Shown here one piece after another: positions 52,317-62,240 of a DNA stretch of 64,000 nucleotides (position 1 is the stretch's first letter; every line of letters starts with the position of its first letter). The notes below the pieces were generated by a model. The model did no database searches, was not told where the DNA came from, and saw nothing but the letters and a program-made list of their open reading frames with translations. The position numbers and the translations under genes were made by a program. The stretch is from assembly GCA_024123955.1 (NCBI GenBank), contig CP099652.1, positions 4,092,001 to 4,156,000 on the forward strand. Reading direction: 5' to 3'. The DNA comes from Oxalobacteraceae bacterium OTU3CINTB1 (GTDB taxonomy: Bacteria; Pseudomonadota; Gammaproteobacteria; Burkholderiales; Burkholderiaceae_D).

Positions 52317-53809
52317 CGGACGTCTTCAAAGCCAGCACGCCGTTGGGCGACCAGACGCTGGGCCAGCTGTGGGACTGCACGCGCCGCCGCGGCGACATGC
52401 CGGGCTTCGCCAAGGCCATCACCGCCATCCTGAGCGCCATGCGCGGCGAGGACGAGCAGGAATTCAACATGACGCGCACCGTGCTGTCCGACCCGGTGCT
52501 CACGCAAAAGGTGCTGCGGCTGGCCAACAGCGGCATGTACTCCGCTTTCGGCCAACACGTCAGCACCGTCTCGAAGGCGGTGCTGGTGCTGGGCACCGAG
52601 GCGATCGGCCATCTGGCGCTGGGACTGAAGCTGATCGAGGAACTGTCCACCACGTCCACCGACACCACCGTCGCCCACATCGAAATGGAAAAGGCCGTGC
52701 TGGCGGGCATCGTCGCCCAGCAAATCGCCTACACGGCCGAAAGCCAGCATGGCGAAGCGGCCGTGGTGTGCTCGATGCTGCACACGCTGGGCCGCATGAT
52801 GGTCACCTTCTATATGCCGGAGCGCTGGAACGAGCTGCAGCGCCTGGCCGACCGGGACGGCCGCTCGATCGACGACGTCGCGCCGGAAACGCTGGGCCTG
52901 AGCATGGAGGAAATCGGCCACGCCGCCGCCCTGCACTGGGGACTGCCGGCCAACCTGGTCAAGGGCATGCGCAAACTGGCGCCGAGCGAGGACGGCGCGG
53001 AAGTCAGCGCGTCCGACTGGATCGCCGGCCTGTCGACGATGTCGGCCATGTGCGCTGAATCGCTGTGGCACGACGACCCCGCAGGCGCGGCCATCGTCCG
53101 CCAGCTGACCGAGAGCTATGCGGTGATGCTGGGCGTGGAGCCGGCCAATCTGATGCACGCCATCGAACAGGCCAAGGTGGTGGCGGCGAACGACCTGACC
53201 ATCGCCCCGCTGTCGCGTCCCGCCGAGCGGCGCGCCAAGGCGCTGGCCAAGACGCGCCAGCGCGCCGCCGGCAACAAGATCCTGCTCAGCGGCCTGGCCG
53301 ACATGCGCGACATGCTCGACACCGCCAGTCCGGGACAGATGGTGCAGATCGCGCTGGAAACCGTCTACAAGGGACTGGATTTTTCGCGCGCGGTGGCGTT
53401 CGTGCGCAACCGCAAGGAGAGCCATTATTCGGCCAAGATCTCCTTCGGCGAAGGCACCAGGGAGATCCTGGCGGCGATGACGTTCGACGACGCCTACGAA
53501 CCGAACGTGTTCCACGCCGCCCTCAATAGCGACCGCGTGATCTTCATCGAAAACGCGCGCGACGCCAAGTTCGCCGCCAAGCTGCCGCTGTGGTGGAAAA
53601 GTTCGCTGGCCGAGGCGCGCAGCTTTGTGATCCTGCCGCTGTCGGCCAACGGCCAGCCGGCCGGCTTCCTGTACGGCGACTGGGACGACTCGTTCCCGCC
53701 GATCCAATTAAGCCAGACCGAATTCTCGCTGCTCAACGACATGCGCACGCTGGTGGTGCGCGCGGTGGAACGGCGCCACGCGCAGGAAATCGTCAGCAGC
53801 CGCGTGTAA
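52313..53809 (+). CDS. HDOD-GAF signalling protein
   Basis: 498-aa protein translationally coupled (ATGA overlap) to the preceding GGDEF-EAL gene. An HDOD domain covers about 25-230 (VLSDPVLTQKVLRLANSGMYSAFGQHVSTVSKAVLVLGTEAIGHLALGL and ESQHGEAAVVCSMLHTLGRMMV). A GAF-like domain covers about 325-490 (LSGLADMRDMLDTASPGQMVQIALETVYKGLDFSRAVAFV). HDOD proteins act without known catalysis in signalling and cyclic-di-GMP networks. Coupling suggests the two proteins work as a pair; the GAF ligand is unknown. Confidence 0.88.
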   Translation: MTDVFKASTPLGDQTLGQLWDCTRRRGDMPGFAKAITAILSAMRGEDEQEFNMTRTVLSDPVLTQKVLRLANSGMYSAFGQHVSTVSKAVLVLGTEAIGHLALGLKLIEELSTTSTDTTVAHIEMEKAVLAGIVAQQIAYTAESQHGEAAVVCSMLHTLGRMMVTFYMPERWNELQRLADRDGRSIDDVAPETLGLSMEEIGHAAALHWGLPANLVKGMRKLAPSEDGAEVSASDWIAGLSTMSAMCAESLWHDDPAGAAIVRQLTESYAVMLGVEPANLMHAIEQAKVVAANDLTIAPLSRPAERRAKALAKTRQRAAGNKILLSGLADMRDMLDTASPGQMVQIALETVYKGLDFSRAVAFVRNRKESHYSAKISFGEGTREILAAMTFDDAYEPNVFHAALNSDRVIFIENARDAKFAAKLPLWWKSSLAEARSFVILPLSANGQPAGFLYGDWDDSFPPIQLSQTEFSLLNDMRTLVVRAVERRHAQEIVSSRV

Positions 53810-53812
53810 GCA

Positions 53813-53832
53813 GGCCGGCGATGGCGCCGGCC
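53813..53832. terminator. GC hairpin between convergent HDOD and aroC genes
   Basis: GGCCGGCG (53813-53820) and CGCCGGCC (53825-53832) form a perfect 8-bp stem with a 4-base loop in the 30-base gap between two converging genes. There is no T-run, so it is only a possible terminator. Confidence 0.4.
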
Positions 53833-53839
53833 GCTTCGC

Positions 53840-54937
53840 TTACAGCGTGATATCGGGAGTGGATACCTTGACGTCGCCGCATTGGGCGCGGTGCATCAGC
53901 GCGTGGTCGATCAGCACCAGGGCCAGCATGGCCTCGGCGATCGGCGTGGCGCGGATGCCGACGCACGGATCGTGGCGGCCGAACGTCTCGACCACCACCG
54001 GCTTGCCGTCCTTGTCGATCGAGTCGCGCGGCGAGCGGATGGACGAGGTCGGCTTAATCGCGATCGACACGGTGATGTCCTGGCCGGTCGAAATGCCGCC
54101 CAACACGCCGCCGGCGTTGTTGCCGATAAAACCTTGCGGCGTCAGCGAGTCGCCGTGCTCGGTGCCCTTTTGCACCACCGACTTGAAGCCGGCGCCGATC
54201 TCCACGCCCTTGACGGCGTTAATGCCCATCATCGCGTAGGCGATGTCGGCGTCGAGCTTGTCGTAGATCGGCTGGCCCAGGCCCACCGGCACATTGCGCG
54301 CGATGACGTCGATGCGCGCGCCGATCGAGTCGCCGGCCTTGCGCAGCTCGTCCATCGCCGCCTCCATGCGGGCGATCAGGTCGGCGTCGCCGCTGGCGGC
54401 GAAGAACGGGTTGTCATGCACGTGCGACCAGTCCTGGAACGGCACCGGGATGTCTCCCAGCTGGCTCATGCAACCGAGGAACTCGGTGCCGTATTGCTGC
54501 TTCAGCCACTTCTTGGCCACGGCCGCCGCGCCCACCACCGGCGCGGTCAGGCGCGCCGACGAACGGCCGCCGCCGCGCGGATCGCGTACGCCGTATTTAT
54601 GCCAGTAGGTATAGTCCGCGTGGCCCGGACGGAAACTGTCGACGATATTGCCGTAATCCTTGCTGCGCTGGTCCTCGTTGCGGATCAGCAGCGCGATCGG
54701 CGTGCCGGTGGTCACGCCCTGGTAGACGCCGGACAGGATCTCGACCGTGTCGGGCTCCTTGCGCTGGGTGACGTGGCGCGACGTGCCCGGCTTGCGGCGG
54801 TCCAGTTCCGGCTGGATATCGGCTTCCGACAACGGCAAACCCGGTGGGCATCCATCGATCACACAGCCGATCGCCGGGCCGTGCGACTCACCAAAAGTTG
54901 TAACAGAAAACAATTTGCCAAATGTATTGCCGGACAT
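53840..54937 (-). CDS. aroC: Chorismate synthase
   Basis: 365-aa FMN-dependent last enzyme of the shikimate pathway (EPSP to chorismate). It starts [20 protein letters not shown], the family signature with the essential His. It also has [19 protein letters not shown] preceded by [12 protein letters not shown], and the C-terminal [20 protein letters not shown] chose the ATG at 54937, where family homology begins, over an upstream in-frame ATG at 54976. Length equals that of proteobacterial AroC. Confidence 0.96.
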   Translation of the reverse strand: MSGNTFGKLFSVTTFGESHGPAIGCVIDGCPPGLPLSEADIQPELDRRKPGTSRHVTQRKEPDTVEILSGVYQGVTTGTPIALLIRNEDQRSKDYGNIVDSFRPGHADYTYWHKYGVRDPRGGGRSSARLTAPVVGAAAVAKKWLKQQYGTEFLGCMSQLGDIPVPFQDWSHVHDNPFFAASGDADLIARMEAAMDELRKAGDSIGARIDVIARNVPVGLGQPIYDKLDADIAYAMMGINAVKGVEIGAGFKSVVQKGTEHGDSLTPQGFIGNNAGGVLGGISTGQDITVSIAIKPTSSIRSPRDSIDKDGKPVVVETFGRHDPCVGIRATPIAEAMLALVLIDHALMHRAQCGDVKVSTPDITL

Positions 54938-55248
54938 AGGAAGAGAATCTTCGGAAAAAGGTGGAAAGTTCCTCATTCTACCAGCCAGCCGCTAGTAGCG
55001 GCCCGCCGCGCCGATAATTTGCATATGGACAAGTAATGCTTGGTACAACGGTTTTTGAAATACTTGATAAAACATTATCCAATTGAAACTAGCGATCTGC
55101 AAGCATGCGACGACTATGCAACAACTATGCAGCAAGTTGCATACAGGTACGCAACGTTACGTCCAAACCCGGGGAAATCTGCGTTCTTTTTGACAATCCG
55201 CTATATACTTGATTACAAGAACACCGAGAAATCCTGGAGAAGCTACAC
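54938..55248. other. Divergent intergenic region between aroC and the REC-GGDEF-EAL gene
   Basis: 311 bases, clearly AT-richer than the flanking genes. It contains a TTGACA at 55190-55195 about 54 bases before the plus-strand gene, which could be its -35; no matching -10 at 17-bp spacing is obvious. A 92-codon open frame here (55040-55318) overlaps the real start downstream and has no family resemblance. Confidence 0.45.
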
Positions 55249-57516
55249 ATGCCCCCACCGATCACGCCACTTGAGCCGTCAGAGGCCAAGGACGATCAAG
55301 ACGATCTGGTATTCTTAGAAGAGCATCCGGCCACGCCCGACACCACGGGCGCGCGCAACGTATGGCGCGTCATGATCATCGACGATGACGAGGACGTCCA
55401 TTCGACCACCACCTTCGCGCTCGGCAACCTCGACATGCAGCACCGGCCGCTCGAATTCGTGCACGCGTATTCGGCCAGCCAGGCGCGCGAAATGCTCGAA
55501 CACGAGCACGAAATCGCCGTCATCCTGCTCGACGTGGTCATGGAACAGGACGACGCCGGCCTGCACCTGGTGCGCTACATCCGCGAGACCCTCAAGCTGG
55601 CCGACGTGCGCATCATCCTGCGCACCGGGCAGCCCGGCTACGCGCCCGAGATCGACGCCATCCGCGATTTCGACATCAACGATTACAAGACCAAGTCCGA
55701 GCTCACGCGCATCAAGCTGTTCACGACGGTGACCTCGGCCATCCGCTCGTACGAACAAATCCGCAAGATCAACGACAGCCGGCGCGGCCTCAACCAGATC
55801 GTCCAGGGCAGCACCGAACTGATGAGCCTGCACGGCGTGAAGAACTTCGCGGCCGGCGTGCTGGCGCAGATCGGCGCGCTGCTGTGCCAGGACAACAGCG
55901 GCGTGCTGTGCGTGAAGGAAGTCGGGGACGACGGCGGCCATGAGCTGGTTGTGATGGCCGCGTCAGGCGCCTACGGCCACCTCGACAACAGCTTCCTGAC
56001 GGCCGGCAAGGGCCAGCGCGCGCACGCGGCCATGGAGCTGGCGCTGCTGGAGCGCCGCAACGTCTACCGCCCCGATGGCGTCACCCTGTATTTCGCCGGC
56101 AAGGCCAGCCGCGACTTCGTCGCCCACATCGACGTCTGCCGCGAGCCGGGCGAGATCAACGAGCGGCTGCTGGACGTCTTCTGCAGCAACGTCGCGGTCG
56201 GCCTCGACAACGTCGAACTGGTCTCGCACCTGCACAACGCCGCCTTCTACGACCAGCTGTCGAAGCTGCCCAACCGCACCCGCCTGGTCGAAATGCTCGA
56301 CGCCACCCTCGCCGGCCCGTCGCGCGACGCGTCCACGCTGTCGCTGGTCGACCTCGACCACTTCGCCGAGACCAACGACGCGCTCGGCCACCAGTTCGGC
56401 GACCTGCTGCTGGTCGCCGTCGCCGGCCGCTTGCAGTTCGAGCTGGGTGGGCAGTTGACGGTGGCGCGCATCGGCGGCGACATCTTCTGCCTGGTGGGCG
56501 ACTCGGCGCAGGTCAACCCGGCCAGGATCCTGCCGCTGTTCCAGCGCCCGTTCAGCATCGACGGCCAGGACGTGCAACTGTCGGCCACCCTGGGCCTGGT
56601 GCGGCTGTCGGAGCACGAAGGCAGCGGCGCCGACGCCCTGAAGGATGCCGACATCGCCCTCAAGCGCGCCAAATCGCAGCAACGCGCCGGCCACTTCTAC
56701 TTCTCGCGCAGCATGGGCGTCGAAATCCGCGAGCGCGTGCGCATGATGCACGCGCTGCGCACCGCCTTCGGCCAGAACCAGCTGTTCGTCGTCTACCAGC
56801 CGCAAATCGACCTGGCCACGCGCCGGCCGGTGGGCGCCGAGGCGCTGCTGCGCTGGCAAACGCCGGACGGCAAATTCATCTCGCCGGACCGCTTCATCCC
56901 GATCGCCGAGTATTCCGGCCTGATCATCGATTTGGGCGAATGGGTCATGCGCACCGCCTGCCGCGAACTGGTCGCCCTGCGCAAGGCCGGACACCACGAC
57001 TTCATGATGTCGATCAACGTCTCGCAGGTGCAATTCCGCCATCCGCACTTCCTGGAGATGCTGCGCAAGGCGCTCGAGGACACGCAGGCGCCGCCGCAAT
57101 ACATCGAACTGGAGATCACCGAATCGATGGCGATGGAGGAGCCCGACATGCTGATCAAGATGCTGGGCCAGATCAAGCAAACGGGCGTCAGCATCGCCAT
57201 CGACGATTTCGGCACCGGCTTCTCGTCGCTATCGTATTTGCAGCGGCTGCAGATCGACCGCCTGAAGATCGACCGCGCCTTCGTCACCGAGATCACCGGT
57301 TCCGCGCGCGGCAGCAGCATCGCCGAGATGGTGATCCAGCTGGGCCGCAACCTGGGCCTGTCGGTCATCGCCGAAGGTGTCGAGGACGAGCGCCAGGCTC
57401 AGATCCTACAGGCGCTGGGCTGCCCGCTGGCGCAAGGCTTCCTGTTCGCGCGGCCGATGACGGCCGCCGCCCTGGACGGCTGGCTCAGCAACGACGCCCT
57501 CGAAGGCGCCGCCTGA
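55249..57516 (+). CDS. Response regulator REC-DUF3369-GGDEF-EAL cyclic-di-GMP phosphodiesterase
   Basis: 755-aa protein. The receiver domain covers about 38-165 (VMIIDDDEDVHSTTTF, phospho-Asp D95 in VILLDVVME), then DUF3369 (about 170-325). The GGDEF domain (about 335-490) has its signature changed to GGDIF (409-413) and lacks the Lys of DxDxFK, so cyclase activity is unlikely. The EAL domain (about 505-745) has EALLRW (531-536), IDDFGTGFSSLSYLQ and IAEGVEDERQ, all catalytic positions intact. It is probably a phosphorylation-controlled cyclic-di-GMP phosphodiesterase. No cognate kinase is adjacent. The GGAGAAG ribosome site precedes the ATG. Confidence 0.92.
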   Translation: MPPPITPLEPSEAKDDQDDLVFLEEHPATPDTTGARNVWRVMIIDDDEDVHSTTTFALGNLDMQHRPLEFVHAYSASQAREMLEHEHEIAVILLDVVMEQDDAGLHLVRYIRETLKLADVRIILRTGQPGYAPEIDAIRDFDINDYKTKSELTRIKLFTTVTSAIRSYEQIRKINDSRRGLNQIVQGSTELMSLHGVKNFAAGVLAQIGALLCQDNSGVLCVKEVGDDGGHELVVMAASGAYGHLDNSFLTAGKGQRAHAAMELALLERRNVYRPDGVTLYFAGKASRDFVAHIDVCREPGEINERLLDVFCSNVAVGLDNVELVSHLHNAAFYDQLSKLPNRTRLVEMLDATLAGPSRDASTLSLVDLDHFAETNDALGHQFGDLLLVAVAGRLQFELGGQLTVARIGGDIFCLVGDSAQVNPARILPLFQRPFSIDGQDVQLSATLGLVRLSEHEGSGADALKDADIALKRAKSQQRAGHFYFSRSMGVEIRERVRMMHALRTAFGQNQLFVVYQPQIDLATRRPVGAEALLRWQTPDGKFISPDRFIPIAEYSGLIIDLGEWVMRTACRELVALRKAGHHDFMMSINVSQVQFRHPHFLEMLRKALEDTQAPPQYIELEITESMAMEEPDMLIKMLGQIKQTGVSIAIDDFGTGFSSLSYLQRLQIDRLKIDRAFVTEITGSARGSSIAEMVIQLGRNLGLSVIAEGVEDERQAQILQALGCPLAQGFLFARPMTAAALDGWLSNDALEGAA

Positions 57517-57531
57517 ACCAACTCCGGCAAC

Positions 57532-57631
57532 TCCGGGGTCAGGTCCACCAATTCTACACGGGCTGATCCATAGAGCCGGATTGGCGCCCCTAGTGCCGCG
57601 TTCGTGTAGAAATGGTGGACCTGACCCCGGA
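57532..57631. repeat. REP-like long inverted repeat
   Basis: Two 29-base arms (57532-57560 and 57603-57631) are reverse complements with one mismatch, separated by 42 bases. Each arm holds the block GGGGTCAGGTCCACCA, a sequence type that recurs in proteobacterial genomes near REP-associated tyrosine transposases. It lies in the gap between two converging genes; no transposase is nearby. Confidence 0.75.
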
Positions 57632-57641
57632 TGTCCAAATG

Positions 57642-57679
57642 AAAAAAACGCCATGGGCGCGGGCCGATGGCGTTTTTTT
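57642..57679. terminator. Bidirectional intrinsic terminator
   Basis: AAAAAAACGCCAT (57642-57654) pairs perfectly with ATGGCGTTTTTTT (57667-57679). The A-run and T-run on the two sides make it a terminator for both the EAL-domain gene and the converging CBS gene. Confidence 0.88.
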
Positions 57680-57694
57680 GCTTGCTGTTGCGCT

Positions 57695-58153
57695 TTAGTC
57701 CGGATGTTGATCAGCCGTCTCGGCCGGCCAGTCGCGGATATACGCCTTGAGCATGCGGTTCTCGAAGCTTTGCGCCTCCAGCACCGCGCGCGCGACGTCG
57801 TAGAACGAGATCACGCCGAGGATCGTCTTGGCATTCATCACCGGCAGGTAGCGCGCGTGCTTTTCCAGCATGATGCGGCGCACTTCGTTGACCTCGGTGT
57901 CCGGGGTGACGGTGATCGGGTGGTCGTCCATGTGCTTGCGCACCGTGCCGCCGCCCACCGTGCCGGCGTTGTCGTGCAGCGCCCGCAGCACTTCGCGGAA
58001 GGTCAGCATGCCGACCAGGTCGCCGAACTCCATGACGACCAGCGAGCCGATGTCCTTCTCAGCCATCGTGTTGGCGGCGTCCGCCAAAGGCTGGTCAGGA
58101 GAGATGGTATAAAGAATGCTACCTTTTACCTGAAGAATTTCGGAGACTTTCAT
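57695..58153 (-). CDS. CBS-domain protein
   Basis: 152-aa protein made of two CBS motifs (about 5-60 and 75-130): VSEILQVKGSILYTISPDQPLADAANTMAEKDIGSLVVME and VRKHMDDHPITVTPDTEVNEVRRIMLEKHARYLPVM. Paired CBS motifs bind adenine nucleotides (AMP, ATP, NADH) and work as energy-state sensors. I chose the ATG at 58153, where homology begins, over a longer frame to 58273. It is a common stand-alone protein in Burkholderiales; target unknown. Confidence 0.9.
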   Translation of the reverse strand: MKVSEILQVKGSILYTISPDQPLADAANTMAEKDIGSLVVMEFGDLVGMLTFREVLRALHDNAGTVGGGTVRKHMDDHPITVTPDTEVNEVRRIMLEKHARYLPVMNAKTILGVISFYDVARAVLEAQSFENRMLKAYIRDWPAETADQHPD

Positions 58154-58345
58154 TTTGGCCGTCCTGTCCGCTGAGATATAGGCTGTGTGAATGGGGTTTG
58201 TAGTTGTTCTAGCCTTATAGCGAATGTAGCCTATGCCCGGCAAAAAATCCAGCGCTGCGGATAAGCAAATCACAACATTCTTGTTCTTATGTTGTCTGGG
58301 TGTGATGCAGCGCGCTAAAGCGACCGGCAGATGGTGGCGCCGGTA

Positions 58346-59653
58346 TCACCGGCAGTCGAGCGGTCCGAAATGCTCGGCCAGGGTTTTGCCCAGCCCCGTT
58401 TCGACGGCGTTTTCCACCTCGCGCGCCAGGCTGGCCGCTTCGCGCGCGGCCTGCAGATCGCGCTCGTCGTCGCCATCGGCCACCACGCCAGCGTTGACGG
58501 CCATGCCGCCGAAGACGAACAGGCGATAGACCTCGGCCAGCGTTAGTTTTTCCACGTTGGCGAGCAAGACCCAGTGGTCGGTGCCATCGCTGACCCGCTT
58601 GCCCCATTGGACCCGTGGCGGCGCCTCCACCTTGACCCGCCCCACCCAGCCCTCGGCCATCATTTTTTCCAGCAGATTGTCCATCTCGTCGAAACCGAGC
58701 CGGGTGCGCAGCCGGATCGCGCCGGCGCCCACCAGCGCCGTGTCGCCGCATTTACAGGCGACGTAGAGCACCTTGATGATGGCCATGGCATCGACAAACT
58801 CGCCGCCCGGCTGGGCCTCGTGCCACCAGCGCTCGTACTTCACCACCGGCAGCGCCGCCACCAGCAGCGCGCCGATCAAGGTGATCACCCACGACACATA
58901 CACCCACAGCAGGAACAGCGGCAGTGCCGCCAGCGCGCCGTAAATCTTCGAATAAGTAGGAAACTGCGTGATGAAGATGGCGAAGCCGCGCTTGGCCAGT
59001 TCGAACGCCAGGCCGGCCACCAGGCCGCCCCAGGCCGCGTCCTGCCAGTCGACGTCGCGGTTGGGCACCGCCAGGTACAGCAAGGTGAAACCGGCCGTGG
59101 TCAGGGCCAGCGACGCCATCGTGTAGATGATCGCGCCCAGCACCGGCACCCGCCCGAACAAATCGACGGTGGCCATGAACACCTGCGACGACAACGTCAG
59201 CGACACGCCGATCAGCAGGGGCCCGAGCGTGATGATGGCCCAGTAGACCAGGATGCGGCGCGTCCAGCTGCGCTCCCCGCGCACCCGCCAGATGCGGTTG
59301 AATACGCGCTCGATCAGATTCATCATCGCGATCGACGTCATGATCAGCGCCACCGCGCCCACCGCCGACAGCCGCGTGGCCTTGGAGGCGAACATGGTCA
59401 GGTAATTGAGGATCGTCGTCGAGATCGACTTCGGCATCACGCTCTGGACGAAATACGCCTCCAGTGACATGCGGAAGGTGTTAAACAGCGGGAAAGTGGT
59501 GAAGATCGCCAGCGCGATGGTCAGCAGCGGCACCAGCGCGAACACGGTGGTAAAAGTGAGGCTGCCGGCGACTTGCGGCAGGCTTTCCTCGCGCAGGCGG
59601 CGATGGGCGAACAGCACCAGGTCGCGCACCTCCGGCCACGACAGCGATCGCAT
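58346..59653 (-). CDS. YihY/BrkB-family inner-membrane protein
   Basis: 435-aa protein with six hydrophobic helices in residues about 20-290 (AGSLTFTTVFALVPLLTIALAIFTTFPLF, IMTSIAMMNLIERVFNRIWRV, YGALAALPLFLLWVYVSWVITLIGALL), the YihY/BrkB fold. A cytosolic C-terminal domain of about 140 residues resembles the UPF0761 extension. Function is unsettled; the family was once misnamed ribonuclease BN. I prefer the ATG at 59653 to the in-frame ATG at 59722, since the first 23 residues of the longer form are not family-like. Neither start has a strong ribosome site. Confidence 0.88.
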   Translation of the reverse strand: MRSLSWPEVRDLVLFAHRRLREESLPQVAGSLTFTTVFALVPLLTIALAIFTTFPLFNTFRMSLEAYFVQSVMPKSISTTILNYLTMFASKATRLSAVGAVALIMTSIAMMNLIERVFNRIWRVRGERSWTRRILVYWAIITLGPLLIGVSLTLSSQVFMATVDLFGRVPVLGAIIYTMASLALTTAGFTLLYLAVPNRDVDWQDAAWGGLVAGLAFELAKRGFAIFITQFPTYSKIYGALAALPLFLLWVYVSWVITLIGALLVAALPVVKYERWWHEAQPGGEFVDAMAIIKVLYVACKCGDTALVGAGAIRLRTRLGFDEMDNLLEKMMAEGWVGRVKVEAPPRVQWGKRVSDGTDHWVLLANVEKLTLAEVYRLFVFGGMAVNAGVVADGDDERDLQAAREAASLAREVENAVETGLGKTLAEHFGPLDCR

Positions 59654-59731
59654 GGTCGCGATCCCGTTGCGGCAGGTGCTCAATACATAAAGAAGAATCG
59701 GGTGAATATATTTTGCGTACATGAGCGATAA

Positions 59732-60391
<660 letters not shown>

Positions 60392-60418
60392 TATTCAGAT
60401 GCAAGACGGGGATGCAAA

Positions 60419-60826
60419 ATGCAAAACGCGATGCACAAGTATTTTCACTGGGGCGCCATCGGCAGCCTCGGTCTGCTGATTGTCTGGTGCGTGCTGTGGG
60501 AGATGGTGCTGGCGCCGCTCAAGCCGGGTGGCTCGTGGCTGGTGCTCAAGGCCGCGCCGCTGCTGCTGCCGCTGTACGGCGTGTGGAAGCGCGACATTTA
60601 CACCCTGCAGTGGACCTCGATGATGATACTGCTGTACTTCACCGAGGGCGTGGTGCGCGGCTGGAGCGACACGGACGAACTGTCCTCGCGGCTGGCCTGG
60701 GGCGAGGCGGCGATCGTCTGCGTCTACTTCGCCTGCGCGGTGATGTATCTGCGGCCGTATAAAAAAGCGGCGAAGAAGCTGTCCAAGGAATTGCTCGACA
60801 AGGTGAAGGGCACCACGGTCAAATGA
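60419..60826 (+). CDS. DUF2069 inner-membrane protein
   Basis: 135-aa predicted membrane protein with about four hydrophobic helices (IGSLGLLIVWCVLWEMVLAPL, WLVLKAAPLLLPLYGVW, YTLQWTSMMILLYFTEGVVRGW, EAAIVCVYFACAVMYLRPY), matching DUF2069. The GVWKRDIYTLQWTSMMILLYF block is the conserved part. A Lys-rich cytosolic tail follows. It overlaps the next gene by four bases, so wrbA, this gene and the FAD oxidase probably form an operon. Function unknown. Confidence 0.88.
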   Translation: MQNAMHKYFHWGAIGSLGLLIVWCVLWEMVLAPLKPGGSWLVLKAAPLLLPLYGVWKRDIYTLQWTSMMILLYFTEGVVRGWSDTDELSSRLAWGEAAIVCVYFACAVMYLRPYKKAAKKLSKELLDKVKGTTVK

Positions 60827-62229
60827 CGGAGTTTTTACTGGAGTGCCGTTCGCTGCTGGGCGACGCCTATGTGCTCGACACCGACGCCGACATGGCGCCC
60901 TTCCTCACCGACTGGCGCGGGCGCTTCACCGGCAAGGCCGCCGCCGTGCTGCGTCCCGGCTCGGTGGAACAGGTGGCGGCGCTGGTGAAGGCGTGCGCGC
61001 GCCACCGCGTGCCGCTGGTGCCACAGGGCGGCAATACCGGCCTGGTACTGGGCAGCATTCCCGACGCCAGCGGCACCGCCGTCGTGCTGTCGCTGGCGCG
61101 GCTCAACACCATCCGCGAGATCGACACCATCAACCGCACCATGACCGTCGATGCCGGCTGCATCCTGCAACAGGCGCAGGAAGCCGCCGCCGCCGAGGGC
61201 TGCCTGTTCCCGCTGTCGCTGGCGGCCGAGGGCAGCTGCACCATCGGCGGCAACCTGTCCACCAACGCCGGCGGCACGGCGGTCCTCCGCTACGGCAATA
61301 CGCGCGAGCTGTGTCTCGGGCTGGAGGTGGTCACGCCGCAGGGCGAGATCTGGAGCGGCTTGCGCGGCCTGCGCAAGGATAATACCGGCTATGACCTGCG
61401 CGATCTGTTCATCGGCGCCGAAGGCACGTTGGGCGTCATCACCGGCGCGGTGCTCAAGCTGTACCCGCAGCCCAAGGCCAGCATCACCGCGCTGGCCGCG
61501 CTGCCCTCGCCGGCCCACGCGCTGCGGCTGCTGGTGCTGATGCAGGACCACTGCGGCTCCAGCCTGACCGGTTTCGAGCTGATGTCGCGCTACTGCCTGG
61601 AGCTGGTCGCCACGCAGTTCCCGCAACTGCCGAAGCCCTTTGCCGACGCCCATCCGCAGTACGTGCTGCTGGAACTGTCGAGCAGCGAATCGGAACAGCA
61701 CGCGGTCGACCTGCTGGAGCGCGCCATCGGCGCGGCGCTGGAACGCGACGTCGTCACGGACGCCGTGGTGGCGACATCGACGACGCAATCGGCCGGTTTG
61801 TGGCAGCTGCGCGAGCATATTCCGCTGGCGCAGGCCAGGGCCGGCAAAAACATCAAGCACGATATCTCGCTGCCGGTGTCGCGCATCGCCGACTTCATCG
61901 ACGTCACCGCGCCGCAATTGCAGGCGGCCTTCCCCGGCTGCCAACTGGTGTGCTTCGGACATTTGGGCGACGGCAACCTGCATTTCAACGTCGCGCCGCC
62001 CGAGGGCATTTCCAACGAGGATTTCCTGGCCAATCAAGACAAGGTCAACCGCGTGGTGCACGACAGCGTGGTCGGATTCGGCGGGTCCATTTCCGCCGAG
62101 CACGGCATCGGCGCGCTGAAACGCGACGAATTGGCGCATTACAAATCGGCGGTGGAACTCAACATGATGCGGGCCATCAAAGCGGCGCTGGACCCGCTGG
62201 GTATCATGAATCCCGGGAAAATTCTGTGA
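60823..62229 (+). CDS. FAD-linked oxidase, GlcD/D-2-hydroxyacid dehydrogenase type
   Basis: 468-aa flavoprotein. The FAD_binding_4 domain covers about 30-210 (LVPQGGNTGLVLGSIP and AAEGSCTIGGNLSTNAGGTAVLRYGNTRELCLGLEVV). The C-terminal FAD-oxidase_C domain follows, with the metal/substrate motif CFGHLGDGNLHFNVAPP and the distal ISAEHGIGALKRDEL. These match D-lactate/D-2-hydroxyglutarate dehydrogenases (YdiJ/GlcD/Dld families). It probably feeds electrons from a D-2-hydroxy acid to the respiratory chain or an ETF. The substrate is not readable. Confidence 0.92.
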   Translation: MTEFLLECRSLLGDAYVLDTDADMAPFLTDWRGRFTGKAAAVLRPGSVEQVAALVKACARHRVPLVPQGGNTGLVLGSIPDASGTAVVLSLARLNTIREIDTINRTMTVDAGCILQQAQEAAAAEGCLFPLSLAAEGSCTIGGNLSTNAGGTAVLRYGNTRELCLGLEVVTPQGEIWSGLRGLRKDNTGYDLRDLFIGAEGTLGVITGAVLKLYPQPKASITALAALPSPAHALRLLVLMQDHCGSSLTGFELMSRYCLELVATQFPQLPKPFADAHPQYVLLELSSSESEQHAVDLLERAIGAALERDVVTDAVVATSTTQSAGLWQLREHIPLAQARAGKNIKHDISLPVSRIADFIDVTAPQLQAAFPGCQLVCFGHLGDGNLHFNVAPPEGISNEDFLANQDKVNRVVHDSVVGFGGSISAEHGIGALKRDELAHYKSAVELNMMRAIKAALDPLGIMNPGKIL

Positions 62230-62240
62230 ACGGGACCGCC

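Noticed and set aside
55040..55318. A 92-codon frame in the region upstream of the REC-GGDEF-EAL gene
   Set aside because: It overlaps the start of a well-supported gene in another frame, has no clear ribosome site and looks like nothing known.
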